From positions 932,501 through 996,500 of the forward strand of contig LR746264.1 in the NCBI GenBank assembly GCA_902729315.2: a stretch of 64,000 bases of DNA. Direction: 5' to 3'. A program made the translations under genes and the position numbers. Below are positions 1 through 12,711 of the stretch, piece by piece (position 1 is the stretch's first letter; every line of letters begins with the position of its first letter). This stretch comes from Spirodela intermedia (Eukaryota > Streptophyta > Magnoliopsida > Alismatales > Araceae). The notes under the pieces were generated by a model that searched no databases, was not told the origin of the DNA, and worked only from the letters and a program-made list of their open reading frames with translations.

Positions 1-2499
1 CCATCATCTTGAACCTCTAAATTTTGAGGTTATATTGAGGGGAAATTAGTCATAATACTTGTAGACAGTAAAGTTACATAGTTTTATCTCAAGACAAATT
101 AATCATGAATTGAATTTCTCAATCATGACAACATCGTAGTTCTAAATAGTAGTTCTGATTGGAGATAAGGTAGGCAACATAGGATTTTGTTGAGTCATTT
201 TTTAAAAGCTGCAATTTCTTATAGTGATCAAAGATTCCTAACATCTTCCTCTAAAAAACATGAATCTTTACTAGAAATCAAATAAATGTATACTATGAAA
301 AAAAATTGAGCTAAATATAGAACAAAATATTATATCACTTCAAATCAACGAAAAACACATTTAGGCTGACCCCTAATCTAAATAATAAATTATTTATCTG
401 AAAATATTATTGAAGGTTATTTAATAAAGGAATAGCTTTGTACAGAATTTGAGAAATTTCGTTCCTCAAAGTGTAACCATGTAATTATATTGTCTCTTCA
501 AAGGTTATACTTGATCATGTAATTATATTATAACTTGACTCTAAATCCATCAAAGTGTGACCATTTTGTATCCTCATACTCAAAAGGACAAGATCAAGTA
601 GCTCATTCAAGATATATGTATCATTAGTAATTCAACTTTTATTCAATCTCATCATTTTTTAAAAGGATAGCTCATGAACTTTTGCATGAACTATCACATA
701 GTCAATGGATTCACTATTTTTAATAAATCTTTGATTCCATTCATCAAATATTTCTTGAAAAAATTACAAGGTACCTCTACTTTCCCAAGATCATTTTAAA
801 AATAGAATATCATCAAATTTAAATAAAGAATTAATTCATCTTGAAGACAACATTGTGAATGCACAAGAGACTACACATTTCTCATCATGCTATTATGTCT
901 TGCCAATACACTTGAGAACCTTCAAGTCCTCATGAATTGCATTTTTTAGGAACTCTTTCATAAATTTATTCTAGTCTTCTTTAATAATACCTTGACTTTT
1001 AGGTTTAATAATGACAAACATGCATAACACCGATTTTGAGCTTTTATCTTTACTTCATACAAATCAATTATATGTTAACCCAGAAAAAGTGTGGATATGA
1101 ATACAATATAATAGTTGAGACATTGTGTCTTTGCCAATAACATAGGCGATGTATCAAGAGAAGATACAAGTAGTGTTAAATTGGTCATCTCTTACAAATT
1201 TTTGAGAAGTTTGAGAATTTTTGGGCTTTATTAGGTGATGTTGGTACTCATATGGCTAGATAAATCAAGAGAGATGATGAATTAATTTTTGACTTTTTTA
1301 ATTAAGTATAATCATTTTTTTCTTATTTTTTGAATAACTCAATAATATTTATATATTAATATATAGATAAAAATAAATTATGCATATCAGATTCTAGAGT
1401 GGTTCAAACAAATTATTTTGGCTTACATTTACTTTTGAAGACTCCACCTTGATTTCACTTGGAATAGATTTAATTTTATTAAGATCAAGAACCTCTAATA
1501 TCTCTAAGTTCCATAAAACTATGACTACTTAACTTAGAATCTTAATCTAAGAATTCTTAGGTCTCCTAATTATAGACACACTATAAGTGCCTCAACTAAC
1601 CCACACATTATTAATTAAAATATAAACAAAAAATAATATAATAAAATATTATTGTAGCCTTTATATTTCATTTGCATGTAGTAAGAGTTAATAATGGAGT
1701 TGAAAAGTATTAAGGCATAGGAGAAAGTGTTTGAAACTTAGAATGGTATCCACATCTCCTTTGAAATTATCAGACCTCATACTTATATTTTAAAAAATTG
1801 AGATAAGGTGACATAGAAGAAGAATGTTTGTTCAAGCAAGTATCACCATTTGAAACTCATTTCTTTTCACTTTTGCCATAATGTGGGCAAAATAACCCCT
1901 TTATGAAGAAGGCTAGATTGCCTCCTTTTGGCTCTTTTCAGATCAAATAGTTGAATTTAAGGGAGTCTTAATGGGCCACATGGATTCTGAAAAAATAAAA
2001 AATATGATCATAAAGATCGAAAAGAATTCATGTGTACTTTTTAATTGTCAATTCTTCTTCAAATCAACTTTCCATTAACCAATTGTAGGCCTATTCTTGC
2101 ACAAACCCTTTATATTGGTGAAGTCATTTGATATAGAAAATTCAAGTAATGAAACTTACATCTAAAATTAGAATCAATTGACCTTATATAATTTTTAATA
2201 TTTATATACCCATACATACTAATATTTATATACTTAGTCTAGAGTATTAATTTAATTCATATATTCATTAATTCTTGTATTAAAATTTATTTTCATATAT
2301 TATTAATAAGCAATACTCTTTCATCTTATCTAATATATTAATCTTTAATTAAAATTATATATCATATTATCAATTTTATGATTTTAAATTAATTTATAAA
2401 AATTATTAAAACCATAATAAGCTAATTCATAACTCAACAAGTATTATTATCAATTTTTCATAAGATATAAATCAATAGCACAATAATTGATTTAACAAC
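1..2499. other. AT-rich intergenic DNA, no gene seen
   Basis: Very AT-rich sequence with stops in all frames and no convincing exon, RNA gene or promoter. It looks like decayed intergenic or transposon-derived DNA, but I recognise no specific element. Confidence 0.6.
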
Positions 2500-4110
2500 T
2501 TATGAAGGATGACTTCTAATAAGTTTTCATTACTATGACTTAATAATTAATTAATAATATATTTTAAGTCATAAATTATGATAAATAGACTTATATTTGT
2601 GTTAAATTATGAAAAAAAGTTTTTAGTTAGTTAATGTGAATGTTTAGCTAATTATGTGATTTTATGTGAATTTATATATTTTTATAATCATGTTTTTGAG
2701 ATAAATAAAGAGAAATAATAAAATAAAAATAATATAGAAAAAAAGGGGACATGTCAACCAGCCAGACCCACAAATGGGTCAAAAGTACAGTTGAGCAAAG
2801 TTGCAAGCAAAGAGCTCGAGTGGCTAATAACATTTTCAATGATCTTAATACCTAAATTACCTCTTGCTTATAAAAACGAGACAAGGGTATTCGTATACTC
2901 ATTTCACTCTCTTATACAAGTAGATGATCGGCAAAGGTTTGAATCCTACTAGAGTCAAAACTAATATTTTTATTTGATTAAATCATAATTTTTTCTGTAA
3001 AACACCAATCAATAATTAAATCGCTATAATTAGTCAATCATCAGCAAAAAATGTCATCAATATAATTTGTAGAGCATCGTAACTAATTGTCAAATGATTT
3101 TAAATAAAAAAATATAAATTCATCGAGTAAATAATTTATAATTGATCGATAAATGAGCTATCATCAAAAAGAGGACGATCTAACAAGAGGCTAGTCTCCA
3201 CCTCTAAATAGTGTACCAAATATAATGAAGAGCCTTATCTTACTATGTGAACTTGAAGATGAAGCTCCCTAGGACATGCTCCATCTAACTTATCTTCATT
3301 AGGTGATAGTTGTCGAAGATCTGCAAGTCGTCATATTTTCACTTTGCTAGGTGATAGTCATCGGAGATGATTCATTAACCCACTTCATCAATTTCTAGAC
3401 TTTGCAAGAAGATCTAGAGATTGCCCACATCTAATGAGAGTCAAAATACTCAAGAGATCCACATCCACAATAGTCTCCCCCAAATACTCAAGATTTTGAC
3501 ACATCATCGCCTTAATGTCAAAACTTTGGTTTATCATTTTTAACTAGTTTAACTTCCACTATTATTTTGTAAACTTTGAAATGAGATTCAAATAATGTTC
3601 AAAGAGAACTTTTAAAGTTGTATACATCGCACGATAATTATCCTAAACACCCATAATTCCAATGTATCACTACCACGACATTGGAATTATATCTTATCTA
3701 TTTTAAAATAATTTAATATTTATATTAATGATATTTTGTTTTATTTTAAGTTTTAAAACTATTCTTTAGTCAATTAAGATTCTTTTGGCATTTAAAAATC
3801 TCAATTTCATGAATTGAATCATCTCTAATTGTTTACATAATAATCATTAACCAAAACTTTATTTCTATGCAAATCATCATTTTTTTGAGCGTTGACATCA
3901 TCCTAATACAAGCACCCAAATTTTCTCTTTTTTGTGAATTTTTAAATAAGTTTTCTTTTGAACATTTAGTCTAAAAAGTAGATGAAATTTTACCTTATAT
4001 TATTTTACATTCTTGTGATCGACTTGAAAAATTCCCACTATTTTTGAGATTTTATTAAATTTTAATTGATATATTTATTTATAAATACTTCTAAATATTT
4101 GAAAATTTGT
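2500..4110 (+). repeat. Diverged direct repeat, copy A (~1.6 kb)
   Basis: Collinear in direct orientation with copy B (about 4995–6650). Shared landmarks in the same order: the 'taataagttttcatta' block (about 2518 and 5010), the 'aaaggtttgaatcc' block (about 2935 and 5620), a block with 'attttaa' near the 'cattggaattat' and 'catcggaacttt' positions, and a 'gacttgaaaaattc' block (about 4020 and 6570). Divergence is high, with many substitutions and indels. It could be a pair of old LTRs or a dispersed repeat that inserted twice. No coding capacity is visible. Confidence 0.55.
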
Positions 4111-4994
4111 ATTTCCTAAGGCCCTTACTTAAAAAAGCCCTTTGGAGTCAATTTTTTTACAAAACTTTCTAAGGCCCTTAGGAAGGCACTAATAACAACA
4201 TAGGTATTGACTCTCTCATATTTCTCAATGACGTAAATTAGAAGTTAATGTGTTAGGCATCAACATTAAAGTATTATTGATAGAGCATCAATAGTCATTG
4301 GTTTTCTTTAGTCAAGTCTTTTCATCATCAAACAAAAGATAGTTTATGAGCAAGAATTAATGATTGTGGTATTAGCCAAATTGAAATGGAGATATTATTT
4401 ATTGTAAAGATGATTTTGTTAGTTACAAAGATTAGTGTAGCTTCAAGTACATAAGTGAGCAATGATAAATCATGTAGACGTATGATAAGTGACTATCTGA
4501 AATCAACTTTGATTTTAAGATTTGGTCTAAGGCAATAGCCAAAAATTAGACAAGAGATAGTATCTCCAAAATCTAGTAGCATAGAGCTCCAATGGACCAA
4601 ATTAAGTTGCCCATAATTACTTAATCTACATTTGATTGTACAAAAGAATGAGATCGACATGTTGATAAAACAATTGTTGACAAGCAATAACAAAATTTAG
4701 GAATTTTTACAAAATTTTCTCTATATAGGGACATTTTTTCCTATGAGGATGATTGATTCTATCAAAGAATTCCACAATCATACCTATCATTTTAGCTGAA
4801 TTTTATTATTTAGTAATTGACAAATATTTTGGGTTTTTTCGAACATACAAAAGAATTAAACAAAATGTATACTAATTCAAAATGAAGAAGATGATCTGAC
4901 AATATATATTAATTTTTCATATTTACTATTAGAAAATAATATAGGCTTTATCTTTTGATGGCCTTCTCCTACTATTTGTCATTTCAAAAAAAAA
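4111..4994. other. AT-rich spacer between repeat copies
   Basis: About 0.9 kb between the two diverged repeats. It encodes nothing recognisable. If the repeats are LTRs this would be a very short internal region lacking gag-pol, as in TRIM- or LARD-like elements, but I see no primer-binding site or polypurine tract that would establish this. Confidence 0.4.
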
Positions 4995-6650
4995 TTTGGG
5001 ATGACATCTTAATAAGTTTTCATTATCATGAGTTAATAACTAATTAATAATATATTTTAAGTATTAACTCATGATAAATAGAATTCTATTTATGTGAAAT
5101 TGAAAAATAATATTTTAGTTAATTAATGTGAGGTTTTTACTGATTTTGTGATTTTATGTTAATTATGTAATTTTTATATTCACTTATTTTAGATAAAATA
5201 AATAGAAAAATGAGAGCCACTAGTTGGGGGCTTGAGTGGCTAAGGACTAAGGCATAGCACATGTGAGTCACTCCACTTCCACATCACCAAGGGCCAGCCG
5301 AGTGTGAGGTAAGGAGTGGTCATACACACATGTATGTGGGAGCCAACTACCTAACTTAGCCCTCTCCTTAGGTGGTCATGGCCATTTTGTTTCTGAGAGA
5401 GTGAACTCAAACACGCAAAAAAATATTTATATATATTCATCTCATACCTTGGAAAACAATTGATGTGAGACTAAATTCATGCCAACACTCGCCAATGGGT
5501 TTTTAATATTTTTATACTTAAAATGCCCCTATCTTATAAGAAGGAAATGCTCCTATGGTGTTAGGTCAAGGGTATTCAAATAATTGGCTAACTCTCTCAC
5601 ACACAAGCAAGCAACTCTCAAAGGTTTGAATCCCATTAGAGTAAAATTTAATGTCTTTTATTTATTTAACTCTCAATTTGTTTATAGAGCACTAGTCAAC
5701 AATTAAGTTATTATAATTATTTAATCATTAACAAAAACTTTGTTAACACTATTCACATATCATCATTAGTAACTAACTAAGGATTTCGAATACAAAAATC
5801 ATGAATTCTTTGAGAAAATTATCTCCAATTGATCAATGAACATGCATAATTGAGAATATGGAGCAATCCCCCAAAAGATGAGTCAACATCTCCTCAGAGA
5901 AAACTGAATGCAATATGAGCCTCCTCTTGTTACGCAAACTTGAGGAAGAAACTCTTTGATGTGTCTTAACTCTACTTGATTTATCTTCTCCAAATGACAT
6001 CTGAAAGAGATCCAAAAATCATCCAACTTCTACTCTATTAAGTGACAATTATTGTAGATATTTCATTGACTCATCTCATAAATTTATAGACTTCGCAAAA
6101 GGATCTAAAGATTACCCATGTCATAAATGTCCAAGGAGAACCTTTGAGGCTATGGACATTGTGCATAAATCATCTCAAACACTTAGAATTCTAACAAATA
6201 CTATTGTAACATCGGAACTTTGTCTTTTCTATTTTAAACTTAATTATTACTTTAGATTTTATGTGATTTCAAGTTTTGAAACTCTTATTTAGTCTATTTT
6301 GATTTGTTTGACTTTTAAATATCTTAATTTATTCAATTAAATCTTATATAATTATTTCCACAAAAATCATCATGTAGAACTTTATTTCCACTAGATCATA
6401 TTTATTAGGGTGCTAACATCATCATGATGTCAGAACTTGAACTTCTTTTTTCATAAATTTGTAATCATATTTTATTTTCATCATTTAATCTAAAATCATA
6501 AACATCGTATTTTTAGATAACAATTCTAAAAATTTTCCCAATATTATCTTAATCCTTTCTACCAACTTGAAAAATTCTTAACTATTTTTGAAACTTTTTT
6601 ATCAAATTATAATTAATATATTAGTACTAAAATAATTCTAAAAAACTAAA
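4995..6650 (+). repeat. Diverged direct repeat, copy B (~1.6 kb)
   Basis: Second copy of the repeat at about 2500–4110, same orientation and same order of conserved blocks (see copy A). Both copies are AT-rich and non-coding. Copy ends are approximate because the similarity fades out. Confidence 0.55.
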
Positions 6651-8396
6651 AAAGAATATTTTCTAGTTTGATCAATTTAAAATTCATGTGATTTATTATA
6701 CAATGATTAAGGCAGGCCACATATCCATATATTTTTATTAAAATATTATCAACTTTAAATAGATATAATGTCATTTTTGTAGTCATTCACCAACTAATCA
6801 TTTATACTCATTTTTCTCCACTTAAACATATTTTTACATCTCTAATGTTACAAAGGTTTTACATCCTTAAATGTCCTTTTAATAAGTGTCAAGTATCAAA
6901 GTGGAGAAGGGGGGGAAGAAGCAAAAGAATGAAAATGGTTCTTGTGGAGATTGGCCCTCTCAATTGATCTCTCAAAGTGGTCACCATTTTCAAGGTGATT
7001 CTTCTTCCAATGATTTTCTTAAACCTCTCTTCTTTTAGTTATATGATTTCTTGCTTGGTTTTTAAAAAATGCAGATCTTTTCTTCTCATCTTATTGTGTT
7101 CTCACATTGATTTTTGAGACTCCTTCCTTGAACTTGGTTGGCCTCAATAAAATAAGGATCTAGAGAGAGATCAATTGTTTAGTTCTGATCCTTTTACCAA
7201 AAAAAGGGTTGTAACTCTTTTATTACTCTTTTAGTTTCAATTCTTTATTACCTTTCAGTAATAAAGAACAGAAAGTGATAGTGGAGATAGAATAGGAGTA
7301 CAAACATGAGAAATGGCTATAGGAAGAACAACAACAAGAGGAGAGAAAAGAGGAAGATAAATTTGAAGAGGTGAATGTCGATCAAATCAACATTGGATTT
7401 GAAGATTTCATAGAGAAGGTGAAAAGAGACATGAGAATGGAGGCTCTACATCTCACACAAACCTGAATTCATTACAACAAAGAGAGAGGAAAGATTGCAG
7501 CCGACATCTTGACTATTCCTCATTGAATTCAAGGAGGACCCAAGATTTTGTAAATTACTACATGCTATCTAATTAGCTATGAGATCCTAATATTTTACTA
7601 GAAGAACATGATTGATGTCATAGAAATTTTTGATTATTAATGTTAATATTTTAATTATCATGTACTTCCCATGTTCTTCTAATGTAGAAGCATTATTTTT
7701 AGTACCTCTTTGATTCATATAACTAGAATGAAATGCATCCTATAAATTATTATTTTTGATTTAATCAAACTTTAAAATAAATAAAACTAGAACATTTGTA
7801 TCAATATTTTTAATGATAAGATATGAATATTGGATAAAATATGACATATTACACGATCAAACATATGACTATTCCATCTTCTTTTTTTCTATTCACATTA
7901 GCACTAATTCAAATGTTTCACAAAAATCTATTATAGCTATCTCAAAATCATGAACAAAATGAGGAAATTTATCAGACTACATGTACTCGTGGATAATAGA
8001 GCACAGTTCTCCCTCCTGCTCACTCATAAAGTTCTAATATGCCATGGCTTAGGAAGTAAAAATAGAGAGAGCAACTAGATCATGTTACATACAAATTTCA
8101 ACAAGACAAAGGGGAAGTTCAAACCTAGAGAGAAGCTCCACCTTGCCCTCCTTCAAGGTGTTGGACCCAAGCAAAGAACCATCAAACCTTCTTATGCTGC
8201 CCTGAGTTGGCGATTAAAATGTTTAAAGAGCTCAAAATGTTACCACCAAAACACCCCTTCTAGTTAAGCGTTCTTTTTTGTAATTACCAACAATATGGTA
8301 TAAGTGTACTTTTATCTTTCTCGCCAATTGTATCAAACCTTTGGTACGTCCTTCTAAAACCGTTTGTACAGCTTTCATTGACCAATCAAGAAGTGC

Positions 8397-8399
<3 letters not shown>
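6651..8399. other. AT-rich intergenic DNA, no gene seen
   Basis: No ORF with protein-like composition. The short plus ORF at 8082–8267 has no splice or family support and I do not call it a gene. Confidence 0.5.

Positions 8400-8442
<43 letters not shown>
8400..8442 (+). repeat. (GA)n microsatellite
   Basis: About 21 uninterrupted GA dinucleotides. It lies just downstream of the minus-strand exon remnant at 8537–8785. Confidence 0.95.
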
Positions 8443-8444
<2 letters not shown>

Positions 8445-8536
8445 TTCTTAGGTTCACTGAGGATTTTCCTCCTTCGGTGCTCTCCCCTCGCATCTGATCT
8501 CCTCCTGCTATTGTTGTCCAATCCCTAACTTCTCCA

Positions 8537-8785
8537 CTATTCCATGTTCTTTAATATCATCATTGGCTCGACCATGGCTGAGACGTAATCCATGAGCCCC
8601 TCTCCTAACAACTCGCTCAGGGTCACCACCAGGCGCTGGAAAGTGAGGTGGAGGACCAGAACAGTGGTGAGAAAGGTAGACGTGGAGAGCAGGAGAGGCC
8701 GGAAGAAGGAGATGATGGTGAGGAAGCTTGGACCCAGCCGGAGGAGGTAGAACACAACCACGCTTGACGCGGCCGCAGAGATCCC
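8537..8785 (-). CDS. Exon of a hypothetical small membrane protein (possibly a remnant)
   Basis: Minus-strand open frame preceded by a good acceptor (atttcag just upstream of 8785). It begins GISAAASSVVVFYLLRLGP, followed by a second hydrophobic stretch rich in L, S and F, then a polar tail containing GEGLMDYVS and a stop. Two adjacent hydrophobic segments suggest a membrane protein. The composition is protein-like and unlike the surrounding repeats, and I have the impression of a small plant transmembrane family, but I cannot name it. No confident upstream exon was found, so this may be the last exon of a gene whose 5' part is lost or simply not recognised. Repeat-rich DNA on both sides favours a remnant. 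Confidence 0.35.
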   Translation of the reverse strand, partial: GISAAASSVVVFYLLRLGPSFLTIISFFRPLLLSTSTFLTTVLVLHLTFQRLVVTLSELLGEGLMDYVSAMVEPMMILKNME

Positions 8786-9380
8786 CTGAAATTTGTACTC
8801 CAGTAATGGAGATAGATTTGGCACTCCTGGGGTTTTTATCACCTAAGCATGAAGATAGAGAGACGAGGAGAGATAGAGGGTAGGGGGTTGGCTTGGCGAG
8901 CAAACATTCTGTGATGGAGAAATGCTTGGTAAGGTACGTTTCTTTTGAGGATGATGCCACCGACCACCACCGCCTAGCGCTATGAGATGATTGGATTCCC
9001 AAAACGACACTCCCTCATTGAAATGACGGATCTAGAGGTCCTCGGCCCCCAAATGCTCTTGTTGTAGTTTAATAGCAAAGATTTCTGGCGATGAATGCGG
9101 AATTTTCTCTTATTTGATGAAGATATCGTCGAGGTGGAAACAAAAACCTCACATGTTGGCAAAGGATTTGCACATTGCACTTGAACTTTTTCATGTGCAA
9201 GGGTTATTGAATACTTCACGTCTGTGCCAACAGGGATCGATGATGGAACCCCTTTCCATTCTTGGTGGACGTATAATATATTCGAAGGATGAAGGGTAAA
9301 GATCAAGTAGATGATATAGTTAGAGATCAGGTAGATTCCTCTCATACTAAATTACATGGGTCGTAGGATAGGAGAGACAA

Positions 9381-9389
<9 letters not shown>

Positions 9390-9417
<28 letters not shown>

Positions 9418-11050
9418 TACATATAATAACACAACGAACTGAAAGATGAATAATGAGATGGTCAATCTCATTATTCAAGATGGTGAAACCTGCTCAGATA
9501 CATACAAAAATTTGAGATGGTCAATCTCTACCTTTCCCCTTGAGAACCACTCAAAAGACTTATTTTCTCCCTCCATGCTAACCCCTCCTTTTGAATATTC
9601 ATGGGCTGAAATTCTCATGTCCATGTTCACCTTATCTCTTGTCATCCACTATCACGTTCATGTCATGGACCAGTCGGGGTCCTAACATTACTCGCCCCCT
9701 AAGATATCCACCTTGTCCTCAAGGTGGAAGTCGGTGATGTATTGTTGCATTGAAGCAAGTTGAATATCTGAGGAGACGGCACCTCAAGGAGGATCTGTGA
9801 AACTGTTGCAGCCTTAGCAGTCTATAAACCTCCTCATGCAACTTGGATCATCTCATAAACATCTAAATGCACAATTTTCCTCATAACCTCATGATGTAGC
9901 TTTGGAGTGCTCCCAAGGTGCATGCACAGCAAAATACCAACCTGCAAGTCAGTGGATTCAAGTTCATATAACTCATAGTTCGGACAGCTATACTTTTGTC
10001 TTTTGACGAATTAAAATTTGTAATAAACTATTTTCTGCATGGAAAAGGAAGTGTCAAAAGATATGATGATTTTACTAGTTGCATAATCTGTTGAGTTATA
10101 CAAACTACGAAAGCAATAAGGGATTGCATTATAATCCTTTTTTGTTGATAAAATCCCTCGTTGGTGAGCCTTTTTCTCATATCCTCCAAAACCTAGTTCA
10201 TCGTGTCAAGAGATTAAAGGGAGATCACCATTTATGTTTCTTTTTTAAAAAAATCGGAAGCCATCTCAAAATGGGCTAAAAGCACCATCAATGGTCTTCA
10301 ATTTTTTTATCGATAAAGGAGGATGTTCCTCCTTGGATAATCCTTCTATTTTAGAAATTAGAATATGCTCTCTTCATCTCACCCTACCTGGATCAAAGCA
10401 GCATGTTAGCCCCATCATTGTTGTCAATTCCAAGTTGTTCCCTAGAAATCACTCCATTTTTTCTTGTGATTGAAACGGTTCTTCTTCTCTCGGCATCATC
10501 ATTTGTGTTCCCACATCTGGAATGCCGCAATCCACGAATATTTTCTCTTGACCTCGAGCTAGAGAGATATTCTGCTGACGATAGAGGTCTTCAAGGGTGC
10601 GAGCAATATATTCCCTTGGTTCATGATCGTTGTTATTCCACATCATATCTCCTTGGCATTTGCCTAAAGTGTGACGATGACTTGCTGGAGGGCAGGGAGA
10701 TCTCGACATAAAGCTTCAAGCTCCTTCTCAAAGACGTAAGAGAGGGAGAGAGAGAGAATAATGCAATGAATAAAGAGATGAATAATGAGAGGGAACAGGT
10801 GAATTGCTTCTCAGATCCAGACCGAATTCATGATCCAGTCTTCACTTTTCCCCCCAGGAACCACTCAAATACTTGTTTTCTCCCTCCATACCCACATTCA
10901 CATCATCTCCTGTCATTCATTATCACGTTCACGTTTATTTACTTGTCGACATGGTGGTCAAGAGTGCCTCCGATGTGGGTGAGAAGTCGCGGTAAGGACC
11001 ACCCTCCGGTGTAATCCCGGCTCAATGGGCCAGTCGGGGTTCCAACACTG
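9390..11050 (-). mobile_element. Degenerate retroelement-like segment with two direct sub-repeats
   Basis: Two stretches in the same orientation (about 9430–9695 and 10750–11045) share an order of blocks: a GA-rich start, an 'aataatgag' block, a 'gaaccactcaaa' block, 'tattttctccctccat', 'tatcacgttca', and 'ccagtcggggt' near the end. On the minus strand, sequence just past the first copy (9695–9730) reads like the end of a plant Ty3-type pol frame (LEDKVDILGG-like, followed by a stop). No intact gag, protease, RT or integrase domain is present. I infer decayed LTR-retrotransposon material. Exact ends and family are unknown. Confidence 0.4.
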
Positions 11051-11542
11051 AGCGACGGCACGCCCTAGGCGAGGAAACCCGATGGCGTTTCTGTCTCTCA
11101 TTGCCGAATCATACGACATTATGGGAGAAGAAGGCGGGTATCTTGTCCCTTTTCCCTTGATCTTCATCGCCGCATTCATCTTTAATACACCGTGCTTCAA
11201 TGACTCAAAGGAAGACGATCACAAATTCTGTAGGATGGTGGATGGAACCTAACTGTCGACGATAAACTTAAGACACCAACCTCGGCGTGTTCAAGGTTTT
11301 CTTCCGCTGTTCATAACCCCGGATTGTTCTATTTCTCCGCCCCGTGTTCGTCCCGTTTCACGTCCCCGAACATCACATTGTCTCTTATTTATATTTATTC
11401 TCCTTCAAAGATCACAGGCATTCAAACTTGCGACGAGCGAGGGAGCCACCATGGGAGATGCTTGAGCCTCGTCTCGTCTGAGGAAGCAGGGAATGAACGG
11501 CGGATCGAAGAGGAAGGCGTAGCAGTGAGTTCCCGCCTTGGA
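11051..11542. other. 3' flank of the HIPP/Pi21-like gene
   Basis: About 490 bp between the retroelement-like segment and the stop codon of the minus-strand HIPP/Pi21-like gene. It probably contains the 3' UTR of that gene. I see no other gene in it. Confidence 0.4.
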
Positions 11543-12576
11543 TCACATGACCCGGCAGGAACGTTCCTCATCGTGGATGACTACGACAGTACAGCTGCAG
11601 GGGCTGCAGCAGCAGACATAGCAAACCCAGATGATGTCCGATGGTTCTGGGGGGCAAGGGCAAGGAGGTTCTGGGATCCAAGGGCAAGGAGGTTCTGGGA
11701 TCCAAGGGCAAGGAGGTTCTGGGAACCAAGGGCAATGAGGTTCTGGGGGGGAAGGGCAAGGAGGTTTTGGGGGGGGAGGGGAAGGAGGTGGTCGGGAGCA
11801 AGGGCAAGGAGGTTTTGGGGGGGGAGGGGAAGGAGGAGGTCGGGAGCAAGGGCAAGGAGGTTTTGGGGGGGGAGGGGAAGGAGGTGGTCGGGAGCAAGGG
11901 CAAGGAGGTTTTGGGGGGGGAGGGGAAGGAGGTGGTCGGGAGCAAGGGCAAGGAGGTTTTGGGGGGGGAGGGGAAGGAGGTGGTGGGGGGCAAGGGCAAG
12001 GAGGTTTTGGGGGGGGAGGGGAAGGAGGTGGTGGGGGGCAAGGGCGAGGCTTAGCACAGTTGCAGCTGCAGTGGCCGGGGATGTCGATATCCTTGATGAC
12101 CTTTCTGGCCTTGCAGCGGAGCTTATTCGCGAGATTGCGGGGGCAGAAGCCCCCGGTGATGGTGACTTTGTTGTTCTTTTTGTCCCACGCTATCGACTGG
12201 ATCTTCCATTTCACTGCGTTGAACAAGGAAGAAGAGGAAGGAAAATCATCAGACCCCGGATCGGAAACATTCCCAACTGACGGCGGGCCCCGCCTCCAAG
12301 TAGCGGATTCTCTTTCGGATAGGCCCTGAAAGGAGAAGGCTGGAATGCCAACAGAGGTCTGTCTATTCTCTAATTCACCCGACCCGATAGTACCCGTTCC
12401 TCTCTCTCTCGCTCTACCTTGGTGTTCTTTGCTCAAGACCGTCTTGATTTTCGCGTGGCAGTGGGTACAGGCCAGATCCACCGTCAGAATCACCGAGAAG
12501 TTCTGCAGAAGGCGAAGAGGAGACGCGGGAGGAAGAAGAAGGGAAAAAATGGTAGGAAAATCCTTACGATCTCCAT
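11543..12576 (-). CDS. Heavy-metal-associated (HMA) isoprenylated, proline-rich protein, Pi21/HIPP-like
   Basis: Predicted 254-aa protein from three exons: 12568–12576, 12418–12502 and 11543–12213 (765 nt). The 65 bp and 204 bp introns have GT–AG ends. The HMA domain covers about residues 4–76 and carries the metal-binding CTHC at 15–18 and the typical second half with NNKVTITGGF and KARKVIKDI. A proline/cysteine-rich tail follows, built of a 16-residue unit (SRPPPSPPPPKPPCPC-like, six copies) and then 8-residue units (CPWIPEPP-like). The C-terminus is Cys-rich and ends CRVM, which fits a CaaX prenylation box. Family knowledge: HIPPs bind metals and attach to membranes by prenylation; rice Pi21 has this HMA plus proline-rich layout and acts in blast susceptibility. 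Metal binding, membrane anchoring and an immunity role here are inference. Codon 1 was chosen because a 9-nt first exon (MEI) restores the frame exactly. The ORF running uninterrupted through all introns is a composition artefact. Confidence 0.85.
11655..12048. repeat. Coding minisatellite: 48-bp units (x6) plus 24-bp units
   Basis: Six near-identical 48-bp units start at 11761, 11809, 11857, 11905, 11953 and 12001, preceded by several 24-bp units (11655–11760). They encode the 16-aa and 8-aa proline-rich repeats of the HIPP/Pi21-like protein on the minus strand. The plus strand is G-rich, with runs of seven or eight G in each unit. Confidence 0.95.
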
Positions 12577-12655
12577 GATACCCGCAATCTGCTGTATATC
12601 CACATACCTTGTGGCTCATCGCTGAACCTTCTCCAATGGGAGGTCCCTGCCGGCC

Positions 12656-12657
12656 GT

Positions 12658-12711
<54 letters not shown>

